Part shown: positions 22,530 to 36,336 of the stretch, piece after piece
How positions within the stretch are numbered: the first letter of the stretch is position 1
How the letters are laid out: each line of letters begins with the position of its first letter
NCBI GenBank assembly: GCA_029465975.1
Contig: CM055754.1
Coordinates: 7,181,764-7,245,763 of the forward strand
DNA: 64,000 nucleotides
DNA from: Dallia pectoralis
Lineage: Eukaryota > Chordata > Actinopteri > Esociformes > Umbridae
Direction of reading: 5' to 3'
Translations under genes and position numbers: made by a program
The notes under the pieces: generated by a model
The model's database searches: none
Seen by the model: the letters and a program-made list of their open reading frames with translations, nothing else
Told to the model about the DNA's origin: nothing

Positions 22530-25500
22530 CAACCAGTGACAGTTTCATTCCGTAGTGTTTCCAGGGGAAGCCTTGTAGCTCCTAGTGTGTGACCTAATTC
22601 AGTATGTTAACCTTCATAATGCTGTGTGACAGTTTGGAAGCAGGGCATAGACTACTAGCAGCCGCACCACTCCATGCCTGAGACCGGGGCAGTCAAATAT
22701 ATGAGTATGAAAATGAGTAAAGAAAAACGCCTCTCTCCCTAATCCCCTGTAAATCAGGTGTAAAGAGACAGTCATTGAGGTCCGTGTAATAATGTAATTG
22801 ATGACATGATAATGCAAAAAAAATTCCCACTAAACATTTGCCTACGTTTGTCTGTTCAAGTCATAGTGTAATCTAGACAAAACAGTAATTGTACTTTTAC
22901 TAGGCAGGTTTACCTTTTGACCATGAAAAGGGCTGCAGCATCTGAAGAACGTTGATGACAAATTCATCGATGTGAGGGAAGTTGAACGTGTGTGTCTGAC
23001 AAGCCTAGAAGATATGTTCCTCTTGATCTGCTCCCAGGAACTCAGAAAACAATTATGGGTTTAATGACGATGTTATCCCGCTCACAGACACCCGGCTTCG
23101 CTTGTTGAACAGCCAAGTATCTGAACCATCAGTATTAGAAGCATTACAGAACCATGATAGTATATTGATCTTTTTTCTACGAAAATATTACACGGACTAA
23201 GTCGTATTGTTACAGAACACGCTCACAGCAAGAATGTGAATACACAATCTCAAATGTGAACTCTTTGCTCCCCGACCATTTTAGCCTTTTCTCTGGTGAG
23301 TTTTAACAGCAAGAAGATGAGGACCTAACTTAGATCTATTAGGGGGCTGGTTTTTAAATCTGTCCAAAGGTTTACTTGTCAAGAAAATGTATTTGTGCAA
23401 ACGGTTACAGCAACACTATCCAGTTATAAGCCCTGACTTGCAATGTTTTCCGGTCATCTCACAAACAGACAAATGCAAAAGGCATATATTGGCAGAAGTA
23501 ATGACATGTACACGAATGGCAAAGTACAGGCCCTAAAGTACACAAGGAAAGCCTCTATAAATGCAGTATTGCTCTCACAATATCTAAAGTATTACATAAT
23601 ATCCAACACATGACAGTCTTGGACCTACCAGATCCACAAACCAAAACAAATTGACCATGTCTTCGTGTTGAATGTCTTGTTATCTTCCAAATGGGATGAG
23701 AAAGCAGCTTACAAAGCAAATTACAACTTTGTCAGTCATTACATCTTTTCCACATTATATTATTATATCGTTAAGTCATTTGCATTTACCAAAATACGGT
23801 AGCATCTTGTTCACGTTTATATGTATTTCATCTTTATTGAAACTCTGGCTCAATGTTTAGGTTTCTGTCAATGATGTTTGCCAGGTAGAGACAAGCTCAC
23901 TTCCTGTGAGCTTGAATCCTGTTGACGGGACCCACACAAAGAAAAACACTACTAAAACGCTCTGACAGTTATTGCCGGTTTTGTGACACACACAGCTTTT
24001 TTTGCTTGTTATGTCGCATGAATTGTAAGTACAGTGCGATCGGTTTTGAAAGCATGTTCATCAGTTGAACGTCAGCAGTAAATGTTTCAAAAGGTGGTGT
24101 TTATACGTAGAAGAGGAGAATTCATGCAATAAGGTCAACGGGAAGTAAAAATTCACTAGTTTATACAGAATAATACTCGAACTACCTTGCTGGGAGAAAT
24201 TCAACCACACTTGAATTTATTTTTTAGTCTGCGGCTTTAAAGTCTGCTGCTCAAAAACAACTCAAGCTTCTTCAGAAAAGTGGCAATACCTCAAAGAATC
24301 GTTCCCCAAAAGTATTTGCCTGTGTAATTAGAAAATTATTTTCATATTTGATGTGCTTCTAATTGATTGAGCAAATAATTATTTTTTGGAAGTATTAACC
24401 TTTCCAATTAACATTCACATGTACTAATATATATATTTTCTGCAATAAACAACCATAATTCAGAACAATAGTAATTTATGGTAAGTTCCTTTTAACTTTT
24501 ATTGGACTCTAACACCCTCTTGTCTTTGTCAGAGAACTAGAAAAGAGAAACATGAATAATTTAGCCCATGAGCTTTGTTCTGTCTGAGGCAGATAGGAAA
24601 CAGCAAATGGTGAGGGGTTTCTTTCTGTCTGATTTTCTTTCAAAGGTCACCCTAGTCTCTTTCAATACTTTTCGTGTATGTTTTTGACTATTCTGGTATC
24701 CAGCTTGTCTTCATGTCACTGTTTTGTTGTTCCCACAAGTCCATATTATATTTATTATGAAATAACGAATACCTAAATGGGTTTTACTGGGGAGTAATTC
24801 CCTGAGGGCTTAAAGGGACTTCACATGCGAAACGTGTCTTGTAGCAACAACTGACTCACCGCTAATCCCGTTGATTACGATAACCTCGGCCTGGTTTCAT
24901 TCAGGTCCTCTTCTGTGCAACATGCTCGCTCCTGGTTCTGTGGAGTTGTCTCCGTAGTCAAGGATGCAGGTTGCGTTCAATGCGAACCAGTCAGAGACAG
25001 GGATGTGTGTTGGAGATGAGCTAGAGGAGGAGCAGGGCTGAAGCTACACATTGTTTGTTTTCAGGATTAATGTCTTGTCTCCGCCGGGCTTGTGTGCTTG
25101 CTCAGCCAGAGTGGAGGAGAAGTGGAGATTAGAAGAGTAAAGGAGGGAGGGGGGGGGCATCGGGCGTGCTTGTTCAAGGGTGTGACTGACACTTGGTTCT
25201 AATGCTAGACTCGAAGCACATTGAAAATATTAAAAGAAAAAAAATTTAGAGAGCAAGGCCCAGTCATAAAATGTGATTCTGTCTGGCATGAAAAGTTTCT
25301 ACTAAATGTACAGTGACCCTCAGTGGATTCACACATCTTGTTAGCAGATAGAATTTTTCACTTTGACATTACTAACATCCTTGTTGATCTGTGCCAAAAT
25401 CTCTAATCCATTTGTGGCAAAAGAGTAATCCTTTTTAATGTAACGCTGTATCACAATAACATTAAGAAAAGTCCAAGAGAGTTTTATAATTTTGAGAGCC

Positions 25501-26739
25501 ACTCTAGCTAAGTCTTTTGCTTAATCTATATTATACAATAATTCAAGGACCTGGTGAGGTTTTTGATTGTAGAGTTTAAAAGCCTCCTACAACTCGCCCG
25601 CATTTCCTTACAAGAAATAGCTGGAGTGCGGTGTAAGATATGGCATGAATAATTCAAAAGATGAGTACAGCATAAAATAAATGTCTTACGAAGTTTAGCA
25701 GGTACTGGTTGGGGGGAGGGGCACTACTGTGACTAAAGCAAGGATAAAGAAAACTACAAGTCAATGCAAACTTGCAGATGGACCGTCGAGAAAATATCAA
25801 TGGGGAATAACTTAGGCACTACTTCATTCCCTGCAGATGCCTTCTAGTCATTTTTGCTATTAGCACAGTAACAGTCATATAGTCGTATATATCTTCGTTG
25901 TCTCTGACAGGAGCATGCAATGAGAAATCTGTTTGGTGAATTGCATAACCATGAGATGTGACTAAAATACTTTAATCTCGTTTCAAAACCGTACATCGAG
26001 GCGGAACAAAGGAAAGATCGGTTGAGGGACTTGATTTCAGAAGTATTTTCCAAACTGGAAAGATCCGAAGTATTTTCCTTTCGGTGTCTGTGATCGCCAA
26101 CAGCAAAGCTTTTCGGTGTGTGACACCGTTTCCCAAATGTGTTTGTTTGAGCAGGATGACACATAGAGCCACTGAGCCGTTCACATCTGTGGGCTTCCAA
26201 TATAATTTGTATTTTCATTGAAGATACATTTCTGAGGAAAACAAAAACCTATGAACATTTTTTATTAGAAATTATAGCTAGAAAGTGAGGTGGGAATAAA
26301 AAAATATATATATGTAATTCTCCACAAACCTGACCTACGCTCAGACAGGACATCTTTTGAAGTCTTTATTTTGATTATAGGTTACATTTCTCCCTCACCA
26401 CTTTATTCTTTCTCAAATACACCTGCTTCCATCGTGATGTAAAAATGCACTCCAGGAACTCAAGTGTCTAGTAAACATTGAACAGAAAAAGGGTAGGATA
26501 ATGTGTTTGTCTCCAGCATTGGGAAATATTTTGATCTAAATGAGTATTCTGATTTCACCAATAGACCTATATCAGAACAAATAACTACTTGATGTGGATT
26601 ATTATCATTACAAACTAACTCACTTGGTAAATGAAATTACTTGAGGTACCGTAGCATGTAGGCATTGGAAAAACGGTGAAGTGGAAAAACGTATTCAAAA
26701 TGTATTCACACCTTTTGCAACGCCACCAGGAGTTCACTC
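22530..26739. other. unannotated 4.2-kb interval
   Basis: AT-rich with only short spurious frames. A G-rich run (about ten Gs) lies near 25148-25157 in a locally GC-richer patch (24900-25180). I see no exon with recognisable homology and no repeat family. Confidence 0.4.
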
Positions 26740-27310
26740 ATTGCCTCACTTGCCACTATGCATACGTGTGGTCAGGCCTGTTTGCAAATTTATGAACGCA
26801 TTCAACCCAAAGTTCACATTGGGTAATTTTTGCTCCTTGCTTAGATGTGATCGCATGCACGGTTTACCCAAGTGAAATGGGAGAGCTGATGAGGGAAAAA
26901 AGGTCATGGGTGTGAAACAGATTGTGAATATCTCCCACACGCTTAGCCAAGGACATCGCCTGAAGCAATGCGGTTTTAAAGGACAGGATCCAAATATCCA
27001 TTGCGTCAAACGGGCGCGAACGGAACTGCCAACCGAGAAGTGCTCCCTCAATTCCCGCGTGGCGAGCGGAAATAGCCGTGAGGTAAACGTCGACAGTGAA
27101 AAAAGACCGGCTCTGCCTGAGAACCTCCTGAAGAAAGCGCAAGACGGTCAACGACAGTGCTCTCAACGGAAGATTTAGCCGACGGGGGGAAGGGTCGGAG
27201 AGAGAAAAAGAGAGCTGTACGGCACAGAGGACGAGTCCTGCGACAGCATATGACATTCTGTTTAGCAGATGAGAGAGTAAGGACGGAGGAAAGGGAGATA
27301 AAGGAGACAT
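26740..27310 (-). pseudogene. DIRS-like retrotransposon tyrosine recombinase relic
   Basis: A 148-codon minus-strand frame (27310-26864) contains LPLRALSLTVLRFLQEVL, then a FFTVDVYLTAISARHAGIEG stretch, and then WILSFKTALLQAMSLAKRVG followed by DIHNL. This order matches the tyrosine recombinase of fish DIRS1-like elements: an N-terminal SAM-like region, 'STLKVYVAAISA', then 'LSLKTALLLALASVKRVGDLQAL', whose arginine is the first catalytic residue. The segment between them is shorter than usual, suggesting an internal deletion. The rest of the catalytic core (HxxR, Y) is not visible; a different, broken frame continues to about 26746. The start is not real, because upstream frames differ. It is a 5'- and 3'-truncated dead copy. 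Confidence 0.65.
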
Positions 27311-28554
27311 GAATGATCAGACACCTGGTGACGGGGGTTGCAATGAGATAGCAGGCGGCATCTAGTATCAGTGAGAGGAAGTGCACGGCCTTCCTAGTGA
27401 GTAGTACGGACACGAACCGGTGTGAGGTCAAAAGAGGAAAGGATTACACAGAATAAGGCGGAAAGAATTGAACTGAAGGCAAACGTCTGGAGTTTGAAGT
27501 CTTCCACTGGTGTGAGTGGTGAGTCGTCATAAAGAAACCAGCTTATGACGGTGTGAATCTCACTGAGGAAGTCTCCATGGGAAGCTATCTGTTGCGTACA
27601 ACAGATAGATCGATACATAGGACGATGACGGGATCATGGGGAAAATTCACGTTGGTCGTAGGACGAGTAGATGTAATTCCTCACGTGCGTCGGCGAGAAC
27701 GACGAAACCTGCAAAAACGCCCGTCCGATCGACTTGTTCAACAGAACGGAGAGAGTTCGAAAATGTCATGGTCAAACCAGGAGTGTCCGAATAAATCCCC
27801 TGAAGGTTTTGGGACGCTGCCATGTTGTATATTTCATACAACTCGAATAGGCCTTCAACTCCAGCGTCAAAGCTGTTGGACAAGAAACGCCAGACAGGAC
27901 ATCCAATAATAGTTGAGACACACCATCTACTTATTGGTATTATGCTGATTATATTCAGCTCGTGTCCATCTGAGGTGCGCTTACCTTCGATATTCTCCCT
28001 CAATAAACACCTTCCATCACAATTCCATTGATCCCCCCTCCCCCACCTCGATTTATTTCCCCTTGCGTTGCTTTGAGACGGATTGCACCTTGACATTGCT
28101 GACAATATGAAACGCACATTGGCGTGTGGATGACTGCGAGATTATCCGTTTGTGATGAGAAACATTATTTTATTCTGGTGGGATGAGTGCACGCGGCGGC
28201 GGCGGCGTCGTCATCTCTGATTCTGAGCTACAATCAATCCACGGGCACTTATGTTGGAGACGTGACCCAAATGGTAAGAGCGGGTTCACATATCTCCTCA
28301 AACCCCCAGTGAGAATGCGGTGTGTTCGCTCAACCAGTGGGTCTCACCGATCCCTCACAGGGGCAGTTGGAAAGTGCAACAAACGATGTGTCACGTGAAC
28401 TCAAGAACACGTTTCAAGGAAGTGCATTTCTATTTACTCTCCGTGAGCCGCTGAAACTCCTTAGGAATTTACAAAGAAAATGTCTTTACTTTATTATTTG
28501 TTTGTTATTTTGTGTCACTTTTTGTCACATTGCTCCACTTACGTGCTTTTTAAA
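27311..28554. other. unannotated interval beside the DIRS relic
   Basis: Several moderate minus-strand frames (for example 27647-28117, 156 codons) lie upstream of the recombinase relic on the same strand and could be remnants of the same element, but I recognise no motif in them. A short (CGG)-rich run lies at 28193-28208. Confidence 0.35.
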
Positions 28555-28716
28555 TAGCTTTGAAATATATATGGTTCATTATTTTTATACAAGCTGAACA
28601 CTCACAGCTTTACATTGAAGCAAAATGTCATTTCTTCAGTGTTGTTACATGAAAAGATATAATCCAATATTTACAAAAATGTGAGGGTGTACTCACTTTT
28701 GTGAGATACTGTAAAT
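28555..28716 (+). mobile_element. Tc1-like 3' terminal fragment
   Basis: It ends with GTGTACTCACTTTTGTGAGA then TACTGTA, a well-known fish Tc1 terminus, preceded by CATTTCTTCAGTGTTGTTAC and ATGAAAAGATATAAT of the same 3' region. Confidence 0.8.
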
Positions 28717-29284
28717 AGCCCATTGCTAATTGCTAACAATTTTCAGCTGTACACAATTCCAACACAAACCACCATTTTCAATTCGGTTTAGATTTCAGGT
28801 TGTCTTGTTTGTTCTTATTAAATAAACCCATGAACGTGATTTTCTGCTTGCCTTGATTCCTGTCACACTTCACCAATAGTTCGTAATATTTTTGTGGTTT
28901 GCTATTCAGCCTTGTGTACGCATTACAATGTATTCTACTTTACTGCGCGTTGCAAACAAACAAATTGCCCTTAGAGGATAATAAACACTCTACTCTAAAA
29001 TAATTCCCAATAATAATATCTGAGATATGATACTAAGCAGTGAGTGAAAAACTATCAATTTGTTTGTTTACCCGCATGACGAATACTGATATGTCATGGA
29101 TATTACCTTGTTCATGGTTGTGGCCCTGAGAAATTGGCCATCTGTCCCACAGTCAAGAAACCCTATTTCAACCATACAATTTATTGTTAACTTCACTGCA
29201 CACTTTGTCCATCCTAATCTCTTAATCTCCTTGCATCTAGATTTAACCCTCATCCCATTTGCATATAATCTACTGTATATAAAG
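28717..29284. other. unannotated interval
   Basis: AT-rich, no recognisable gene or repeat. Confidence 0.4.
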
Positions 29285-29880
29285 TACTGTGCAAAAGTAT
29301 TCAGTGAATGTTAAAGGTATTTATTAGGACAGTAGTTGTTTGCTTGTGAAAAATCCTTACAACATTAAATATATACTAACATATAACATTACAAATGAAC
29401 ATCTATTGATTGTTGTTGTTCGAAAGGTAATTCACATCCTGTAGATAGAAATGCCAAATGGCTAATTTATAAACGCAGTGAATAAAAACGAATACACCAC
29501 TGCCTCTTATGAACAGTGCAGATAGGACACTTTCTTGATGTAAGGAAAAAATACAGTGAATCCCACGCTGGTCATCTGACACCGAAATAAACGACTCCAT
29601 CAGGGAAAAGTCGTAAAGAAAAAAAACTTTCCTCAGCATAATAATGACCTCAAACAGTGTAAAAACGACAAAGATCTACTCTGAGATTGCAGATTAGGTC
29701 TGCAAAATTGGACACAGAGCCCCAACCTCTGAAAGTGAAACACGCTGGGATCACCGCGATGGGAACGAACTAAAGCAGGCAAAGAAGAGCTGAGAGGAAT
29801 CCCGCAAGTACTGTGGACAAATTTATTACAGGACTACTTGAAAAGTGTGTTACATGTATGATTAATGACACCATGCGTCT
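29285..29880 (+). mobile_element. Tc1-like element relic
   Basis: It starts near TACTGTGCAAAAGTATTCAG, a Tc1-type end. TTTCCTCAGCATAATAATGA followed by CCTCAAAC is the decayed coding DNA for the 'QHDNDPKHT' box. CTGGGATCACCGCGATGGGA followed by ACG encodes WDHRDGN-type sequence from the 'WDHLDRE' region. Internal deletions and frame breaks are extensive. Confidence 0.55.
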
Positions 29881-30474
29881 ATTATAACACTAACACAGCA
29901 TTGTTTTGGTATCTAACCATTGTGAATACTTTGATGAGAAGAAATACTTAAAAAAGCAGAGTAAAATATGAAATAGTAATTCGTTATTATATTGCCGCTG
30001 ACCCTAGCTGTCTCCCTGAATACCTTCATATGCAATTACTGATGCAAATCTCTGCTTTGACATGTGACTTGTTTATTGAAGACAGTTAAAACTTAGGTTT
30101 TACAATGGCAGAGTTTAAACTATCACTATACCGTAGCCTACAAGGCAAACCGTGGATGAGGACAGGTGCAACACAGTTATTTCTGCATGTTTTACATATT
30201 TACCCTGGAGGAAACTGAGTGAATTGCGCTTTCTAGCTGACACTTATCACATCACCCTCAGGACCACCGTGTCCTAGAGAATTTGCAGCTCCCGCCAAAA
30301 TGTTATGTTCATGAAGTTCACCTGGAATAAAGATTAAAAGGCCATGTGGGGTCTGTTGCCTTAGAGAAATATAAAAGCTGTGCAAAATGTAAGTAAAAGT
30401 TTTCAACTTGATCTTACACTCTAAAGTTTACTGAAGGTACTATGATTGTTTCAACAAGTTATTAAAGTGATTTA

Positions 30475-30745
30475 CCAGTCAATAGTTTGGACACAGCTCA
30501 TTCAAGGGAATTTGATTATTTTTACTATTTATTCCCTGGGTGAAAAACAAATGCTAATTCCACTAAGCACTCATCTGATGATATCGCACATCACTCAAAA
30601 TGCTGTGGCAGCCATGCTGGATTAATGTGCATTCAATAAAAAAATGACAAAGTGTTATCAGCAAAGCACCCCCACACCATGACACCTTGATGTTTCAAGG
30701 TGGGAACCATGCATGCGGAGATAAACACAATAACGAAGTGGGAAG
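30475..30745. mobile_element. Tc1-like element relic (terminal and internal non-coding strand)
   Basis: CCAGTCAATAGTTTGGACAC then CTCATTCAAGGGAATTTG is a decayed Tc1 end ('CAGTCAAAAGTTTGGACACACC'). About 150 bp on, AGCAAAGCACCCCCACACCA followed by GGTGGGAACCATGCATGCGG matches the antisense of the transposase region in the same family. The intervening part has been deleted. Confidence 0.6.
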
Positions 30746-30800
30746 GGGTTCCTCATGGGTATATCAGCTGGCCATTCCGTCTTATGTGCTTTTTCAATTT

Positions 30801-30920
30801 GGTGTGTGTATTTGTGAATTTTGTACGCATGTATGAATCCGGTGTGTCCATTTGTGAATGTAGTCTGTGCATGTATGAATCCCGGTGTGAGCATTTGTAA
30901 ATCTAGTCTGTGCATTTATC
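30801..30920. repeat. ~40-43-bp tandem repeat, three copies
   Basis: Copies begin at 30801, 30841 and 30884, each with GGTGTG, CATTTGTGAAT and GCATGTATGAATCC or variants. The third is shortened. Confidence 0.75.
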
Positions 30921-31129
30921 TTTTTTGAGACTCTTCTAGCTCCATAGTATTATATTAGTCAGACCTGATTTCCGTGTAATAATTTAAACATAGTTATTCA
31001 TTTTAAAAGTTTTGGTCAGTTCAAAATTAGAATATCCCGCGACGGACAAGCTGATTTCCTGATACCAACCGAAGGTGTAATAAAACAGAAATCCTTAAAG
31101 AGATGTGAAAACAATGCACAACAATTACA

Positions 31130-31345
31130 GGCGGCAGTGGCTCAGTGGGTTGAGTCAGGTTGTCTATCAATCGGAAGGTTGGTGGTTCGATCCCCGGTTC
31201 CTCCTGGGAAATTGTCGAGGTGTCCATGAGCAAGACACCTAACCTCAGCTGCTCCTGGCGAGCCTGCAGTTGCCTTGCATGGTAGACGCGGTCGTCAGTG
31301 TATGAATGGGTGAATGTGACACAGGATCTGTAAAGCGTTTTTAAT
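31130..31345 (+). repeat. tRNA-derived SINE (Mermaid/V-SINE-like)
   Basis: The head carries a pol III A box (TGGCTCAGTGGG, 31138-31149) and B box (GGTTCGATCCC, 31184-31194) with tRNA-like spacing. The body has CCATGAGCAAGACACCTAAC and GTGTATGAATGGGTGAATGT, and the tail GATCTGTAAAGCGTTTTTAA. This is a widespread teleost SINE type. The exact subfamily is uncertain. The reverse frame (31233-31027) is the familiar spurious translation of such SINEs. Confidence 0.85.
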
Positions 31346-34300
31346 ATTCAAATACATGTTATAATTCAGTATTTTCTGTGTAGAACCTGTGGGGTTTTGT
31401 CCCAACTCTGTTGCTGGATGAGATAAAAAATTACTCTTACTGTTCCGATGTGTGGTTTCCAAGAATCCCAACGGGGGTGGAGGAACCTGACAGGTTTTAT
31501 AATTGAGTCTCTCTCCGGCATAGTTTGGACTCGTTCATGCCTAATTAATTTATCTTGTATAATTGACAGTCATAGATTTAAGTACTAGAATAAAAGGAGT
31601 GTCTTTACAGATATAAGAATTCTTACCGGATATGATTCTGATAGGATTATTTAATGTCATTATCCGTGATTGGATAATTCCGCAGTCACACTTTGTGGAA
31701 CGCTAAGCACTCAGCTGGCTGACTTGGTTGTTATGATTCTAATAAGACGTACACTCACTCTCGTTTCTCCAGAGTTTTAACCCAGTGACACTCAGTTTAA
31801 ATGCTTCTTCTCAATCAAAATTCATAGCAATGCTATGATCTAAGTTCTAGAAATAGTTGCTTCTTGCTCAAACTGTATTGTGATGGAGTGTTGTGGTGGA
31901 GTGTGTCACGCCATCAATAAAAGAGACACGAATTACACAAGTGTGAGAAAAAGGTGTGCGAGGAGAGCTTCACTTACTCCACTCAGGGCTCTGCTTCAGG
32001 CCCTAACAGTAACTCCTTACTCATTTAAAAATGAGAAATGCTGTACGTAGAGAACTAACTGAATACATCATTATGTTGTTATTTGTAAACAGTTTGTATA
32101 TGATAGTATTTTCCGATGCTCATGCCAATCAACAAATGTGACCTGCACATTCATGCGCAATTGGTCCCTGTGTAACCCATAATAAATCTACCGTTTTCAG
32201 TTACAATAAGGATTTACAACAATAAAGTCGACACTGTATGTCTAATGAGTTTGATTTTTTAATGGACAGAAAATTAGCTTTCTTTCCAAAACAAAGTCAC
32301 TTCTAAGTGACCCGAACATGTGAACGGCAGTGCACGTAATTGAATATCGTTTAAAACAATATGTTTGGCTAAAAAGTAGCCTAGCAGTTTAGTGCTTTAG
32401 ACTACTAACAAAAACTATATGCGCTCCCTATGGCAGGAATGTGAAAAAACTGTTTGCCAATGAGCTAACAAGTTTAATTGCAGGGATGTCCACGTCCCTG
32501 GCAGATGTTGTTGTGTCTCTGATGGAGGTCCTTGTGACTGACAGATGCTCTAATGACTGGACACTCCAGATAAATTCATGGTCAAAATATGTATAGAAAA
32601 AATGTGCCAGATGGGAAATAAGTTGTGAGTATTGGCAATGAGCGTTTTGAGGTGAAAACGGCTGGTGACTAGCGATGGATATGAAGGCGTATGTGTCCGG
32701 AAATTCCCAGCAATAAAAGTAAGCCTGCATTAAAATTATAATTACTCATTTATTTCCCCTGAGCTTCCAGTGCCACAATCCCTCCCTCCGTTCCTCTTGA
32801 ATATACTCTGAGTCATTTACACAGTAATGGGATTAAAACCCAGAGATTATTATTTACTTTCTGTGGCACGCTGGGTACATTTGGCACCTGGTCTCTCCTA
32901 ACAAAGACACTGCAGGCCGGGGTGCTGACCAGAAGGGAACAAACGCTAGAGCCTAAATGTAAAAGCACTGTCTAGGAACAACCCCAATGGTACTTGTACT
33001 TAAAAATATTACATATATGGAATGCCCTTTATATTTCAGATGGGCCTAATTAGAATATAATAATTGTAGAGCCAAAAAAGATGAAGTGTATTATCTCCCA
33101 CACAACAAACGTTAATTAAAAGGTGAATATACTAGAAAATAAAAAGCTGACAACGGAAAGTTAGTTAAAAGTGTACACTATTTTTTTGATGTTCTATTAA
33201 AGGTTAATGTACAGAAAACTCAACTAATAAATACATTTGCGTCAGACTAACAGTGTGGAAACTTTGCGAAATATAACTAGTGTTGCCTGATAACAATAGA
33301 GACATTTATTAAACCTTAACAACTCATAAGCACAATATAACAAGAAGCTCATAGAAATGTACTCATAGAAGTGATTGATTATTATCTGCAGTTGTTTTTG
33401 TTTTGCAAAGGTAAAAATTACCGACTCTGCACTGTGCACAACAGAATACATGTAAAGTTTATGCATTAGTACTTGAGTACTAATACTTGGAAACCGTTCA
33501 GTTTCTAGACCTGCTGTGAAAAAAAAACATTGTTAAACTATTACACTGAAGCCGATGAAATATCTGCATATGCGCAATGTAATTACTTGTTTAAACTTAT
33601 TATTAACTCAAATCCTGTGTTTCTTGTTATTATGACAGTACCAACAAAGTGTGTTACCTATCCTGACAGTCTATACATCAGCAACTTAAAGCGCTGTACA
33701 ACTGAGAAATACATTTTCAGCTACAATTTATAGCAACTCGCTGTGGTTTATGCATACATTCTCATAGTGCTGAAACACTGAAAATGTACCAACAAGAAGA
33801 GCATGAACTTTAGTCAATTGAATGTAAAAATATAACAATATATTATATTTCTGACAAATTACGTTTTTTTGTTGATGTATTAATCATCTGATTAATTTAG
33901 ATTAAGAAAAGATGACAAATGTAACAATTTGTTGTTGCATTTCACTGAATTATAGATTTTTGTATAGGATTTAAATTGATTTATTAAACTGTGCAGATTA
34001 AAATACTGGATTCAGACACAATGGATCATTTACATTTATCAGGCCAATGATCCTGATTTACATCAAACAAAGCTAGTGTGAATAAGAGTAGTAATGTAAC
34101 TGTTAATATAAACGTAGAGCAGAGTAAAGCAGTACAATTAAGTTCAGTTTCAGTAAAAGAGTGTCAGGGTTTAGCATGGGGATACAAATATATACCGGTA
34201 GTATGAATATAATCCAATGGCGTTTTCTTTCACAGGAGAGCAGTGTCACGCATGTGTCCCGTTCGGAGTGTAATTCTGGTTTTTGAGTGTTAGATTGAGC

Positions 34301-34370
34301 TTTGTCCGTGTTTGACCGTCTCTACCTGTCCTTAATTAAATAATCTGAAACTGCTTCCTATTATGACTCA
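31346..34370. other. unannotated 3-kb interval
   Basis: AT-rich. A TGTCACG motif followed by AT-rich sequence lies at 31905 without a partner. No exon or repeat recognised. Confidence 0.4.
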
Positions 34371-34485
34371 TATCTGTGGTGTCCTGGAGGTGGTGTCTGG
34401 ACAGGACAGCAGGAAGGCCTATAGGAATATCTGTGGTGTCCTGGAGGTGGTGTCGGGACAGGACAGCAGGAAGGCTTCCAGGCAT
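34371..34485. repeat. 57-bp tandem duplication
   Basis: Two copies beginning at 34371 and 34428 share ATCTGTGGTGTCCTGGAGGT then GGTGTC and GGACAGGACAGCAGGAAGGC, with a few mismatches towards the end. Confidence 0.9.
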
Positions 34486-36336
34486 CTCTGCATTTTTGTT
34501 TTCCCCAATTAGATGCAGCTGCACTGTGTTGCCTCTAACTGGGGACTGTATGTAGTGGCCATTTTCAATCAGATGTTGGGGTTCCTTGTGTTTTTGTCAT
34601 TGGTTGCTGCTGCTTCATTTGTATTTGTAAGAGAGTAGGTTTCATTGTAGGTTTCACTCTAGCTCTACGTCTGTGTCCTACCTGCCCTCAACATGTGATA
34701 CATGAAGCCAATATTTTGTTTAAGCTGCTGTATCCGGAACAGAATATCAATATCTTTTTAACAATTTGTATATATTGTAACTTGTACCGACAATTTAAAA
34801 GCTAATGAACAAATATCTAATTATACTGGCACTGTTACTGGTTTAGGGTAGTTTACTGATGACTAATATTACTAAAATCATTATTTTTGGCGGTCCAATA
34901 TCACTAAATTCCTCGCAAAAGAAAACACATTTGGCTTGCAGTTTTCAATCACCGGTTTGTGGAACCTCCCAATATACACAGACAAAAAGAATTACGCTGA
35001 CACGGACAAAGTTATCTGAACATTGGACCCCATGTACTGTTAAAGACTGGACAAAAAATATAGTGTTGAAAGGATCACTGATCACACTGTGAACCTGTAG
35101 AAAAAAACGACCATAAAGCATTCTCAAAAACCAATAGCAGGTGGATAAGTTATGAATTACACTAAGGAGACAGTTACTTCTACACAAGCTGCATATATTG
35201 AAAACCGCATTGAGACTCTATTATTACTCCAGCAGTATGCTACTTCGTCCTGGATTTCCTAGCAGGTGTATGCGTATACAGTAACCCTCCGACTCTGCTA
35301 CCACATTAATAATATCGATGCCTTAATTAGGCTAGATGTATAGGTTTCTTTAATAACTGTGACATTTAAATAGAGCACGGTTACTACCATCCCCAAGGGA
35401 ATTGATTACCACCTAAATTAGGAATAGATTGAAAATCTGGGGACCCTGATCAATCAGTTATCTTCAAGGTGTTTAAATGAACTCATTAGATACCTGCAGG
35501 TTTCTTCATCTTAGTCTTGTATATTTCTTTTATGTCATTTAATCTGATTTTGTTGATTCGATTTTAACCCTGAATATCCGTTGAGCTTGCTGTTTACGGC
35601 CCTAAATGTGAACGCTTGAGCAATATGTACTAAAAGTTAAGTTTAACCGACTAAACATTATAACGGGAATGGCTCTATGTAATAGCTTCCATCTAGATGA
35701 ACATTGTAGTGCATAAAAAAGACAATTGAATACAGTCAGACAGTATTTAGGGACAGTCTGCTTTTGTTACGATGCCAGGCTACTATATTGGTTATTTCAT
35801 GCCAGTAAAGTATGCTGTTAAAACTTTATCTACAAGACCACATTGGTATTGTTTACACAGCAAATTATGCAGTGTGAAAGGGGCTACTTGTAGATTTTTT
35901 TCATTGTAAAATGTCCATAATATATTTGCAGTTCTAGAGGAACGCTAGTCTTTCACATTTAATTACCAGAAATGATGGTGTATACAGAAAAGCATCATAA
36001 AAGTCAGAATGTCTATTGACCAACAGTAGCGCAGTCACTTCTGTGGGCAAATAAAAAAACAGCTTGCGCCCTCTCTTCCATCTGCTTCACAAATCCACAC
36101 GATTAGCTCCCTTTGAACAAGCAATGGCAGCAAGCAAAAGTCCTGGTAGCTAAAACTCAACACAGCTTACGGAAGTTCAGTTCTGTTCGAGTGAGTACAC
36201 AAGCACGGACTTGTATAAGGAGTCATTGTGACATGTTTATGCACACTGCGCCAAAAAATGTACGGAACACATAATCATCACGGTGTAACACAGAGTCAAT
36301 TAACTGGCTAATTATCAGAATCAGGTGCGCTAAACT
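34486..36336. other. unannotated interval
   Basis: Nothing recognisable until about 36300, where TCAGGTGCGCTAAACTAGGG introduces the 43-bp array and resembles a dispersed fish repeat. Confidence 0.4.

Noticed and set aside
24900..25180. CpG-island promoter
   Set aside because: Only locally GC-richer, few CG dinucleotides, no associated exon.
31130..31210. Functional tRNA gene
   Set aside because: A and B boxes are present, but the sequence continues into a SINE body and tail and does not fold as a complete tRNA.
31027..31233. 68-codon minus-strand frame
   Set aside because: It is the antisense of the tRNA-derived SINE (residues EEPGIEPPTFRL come from the B-box region).
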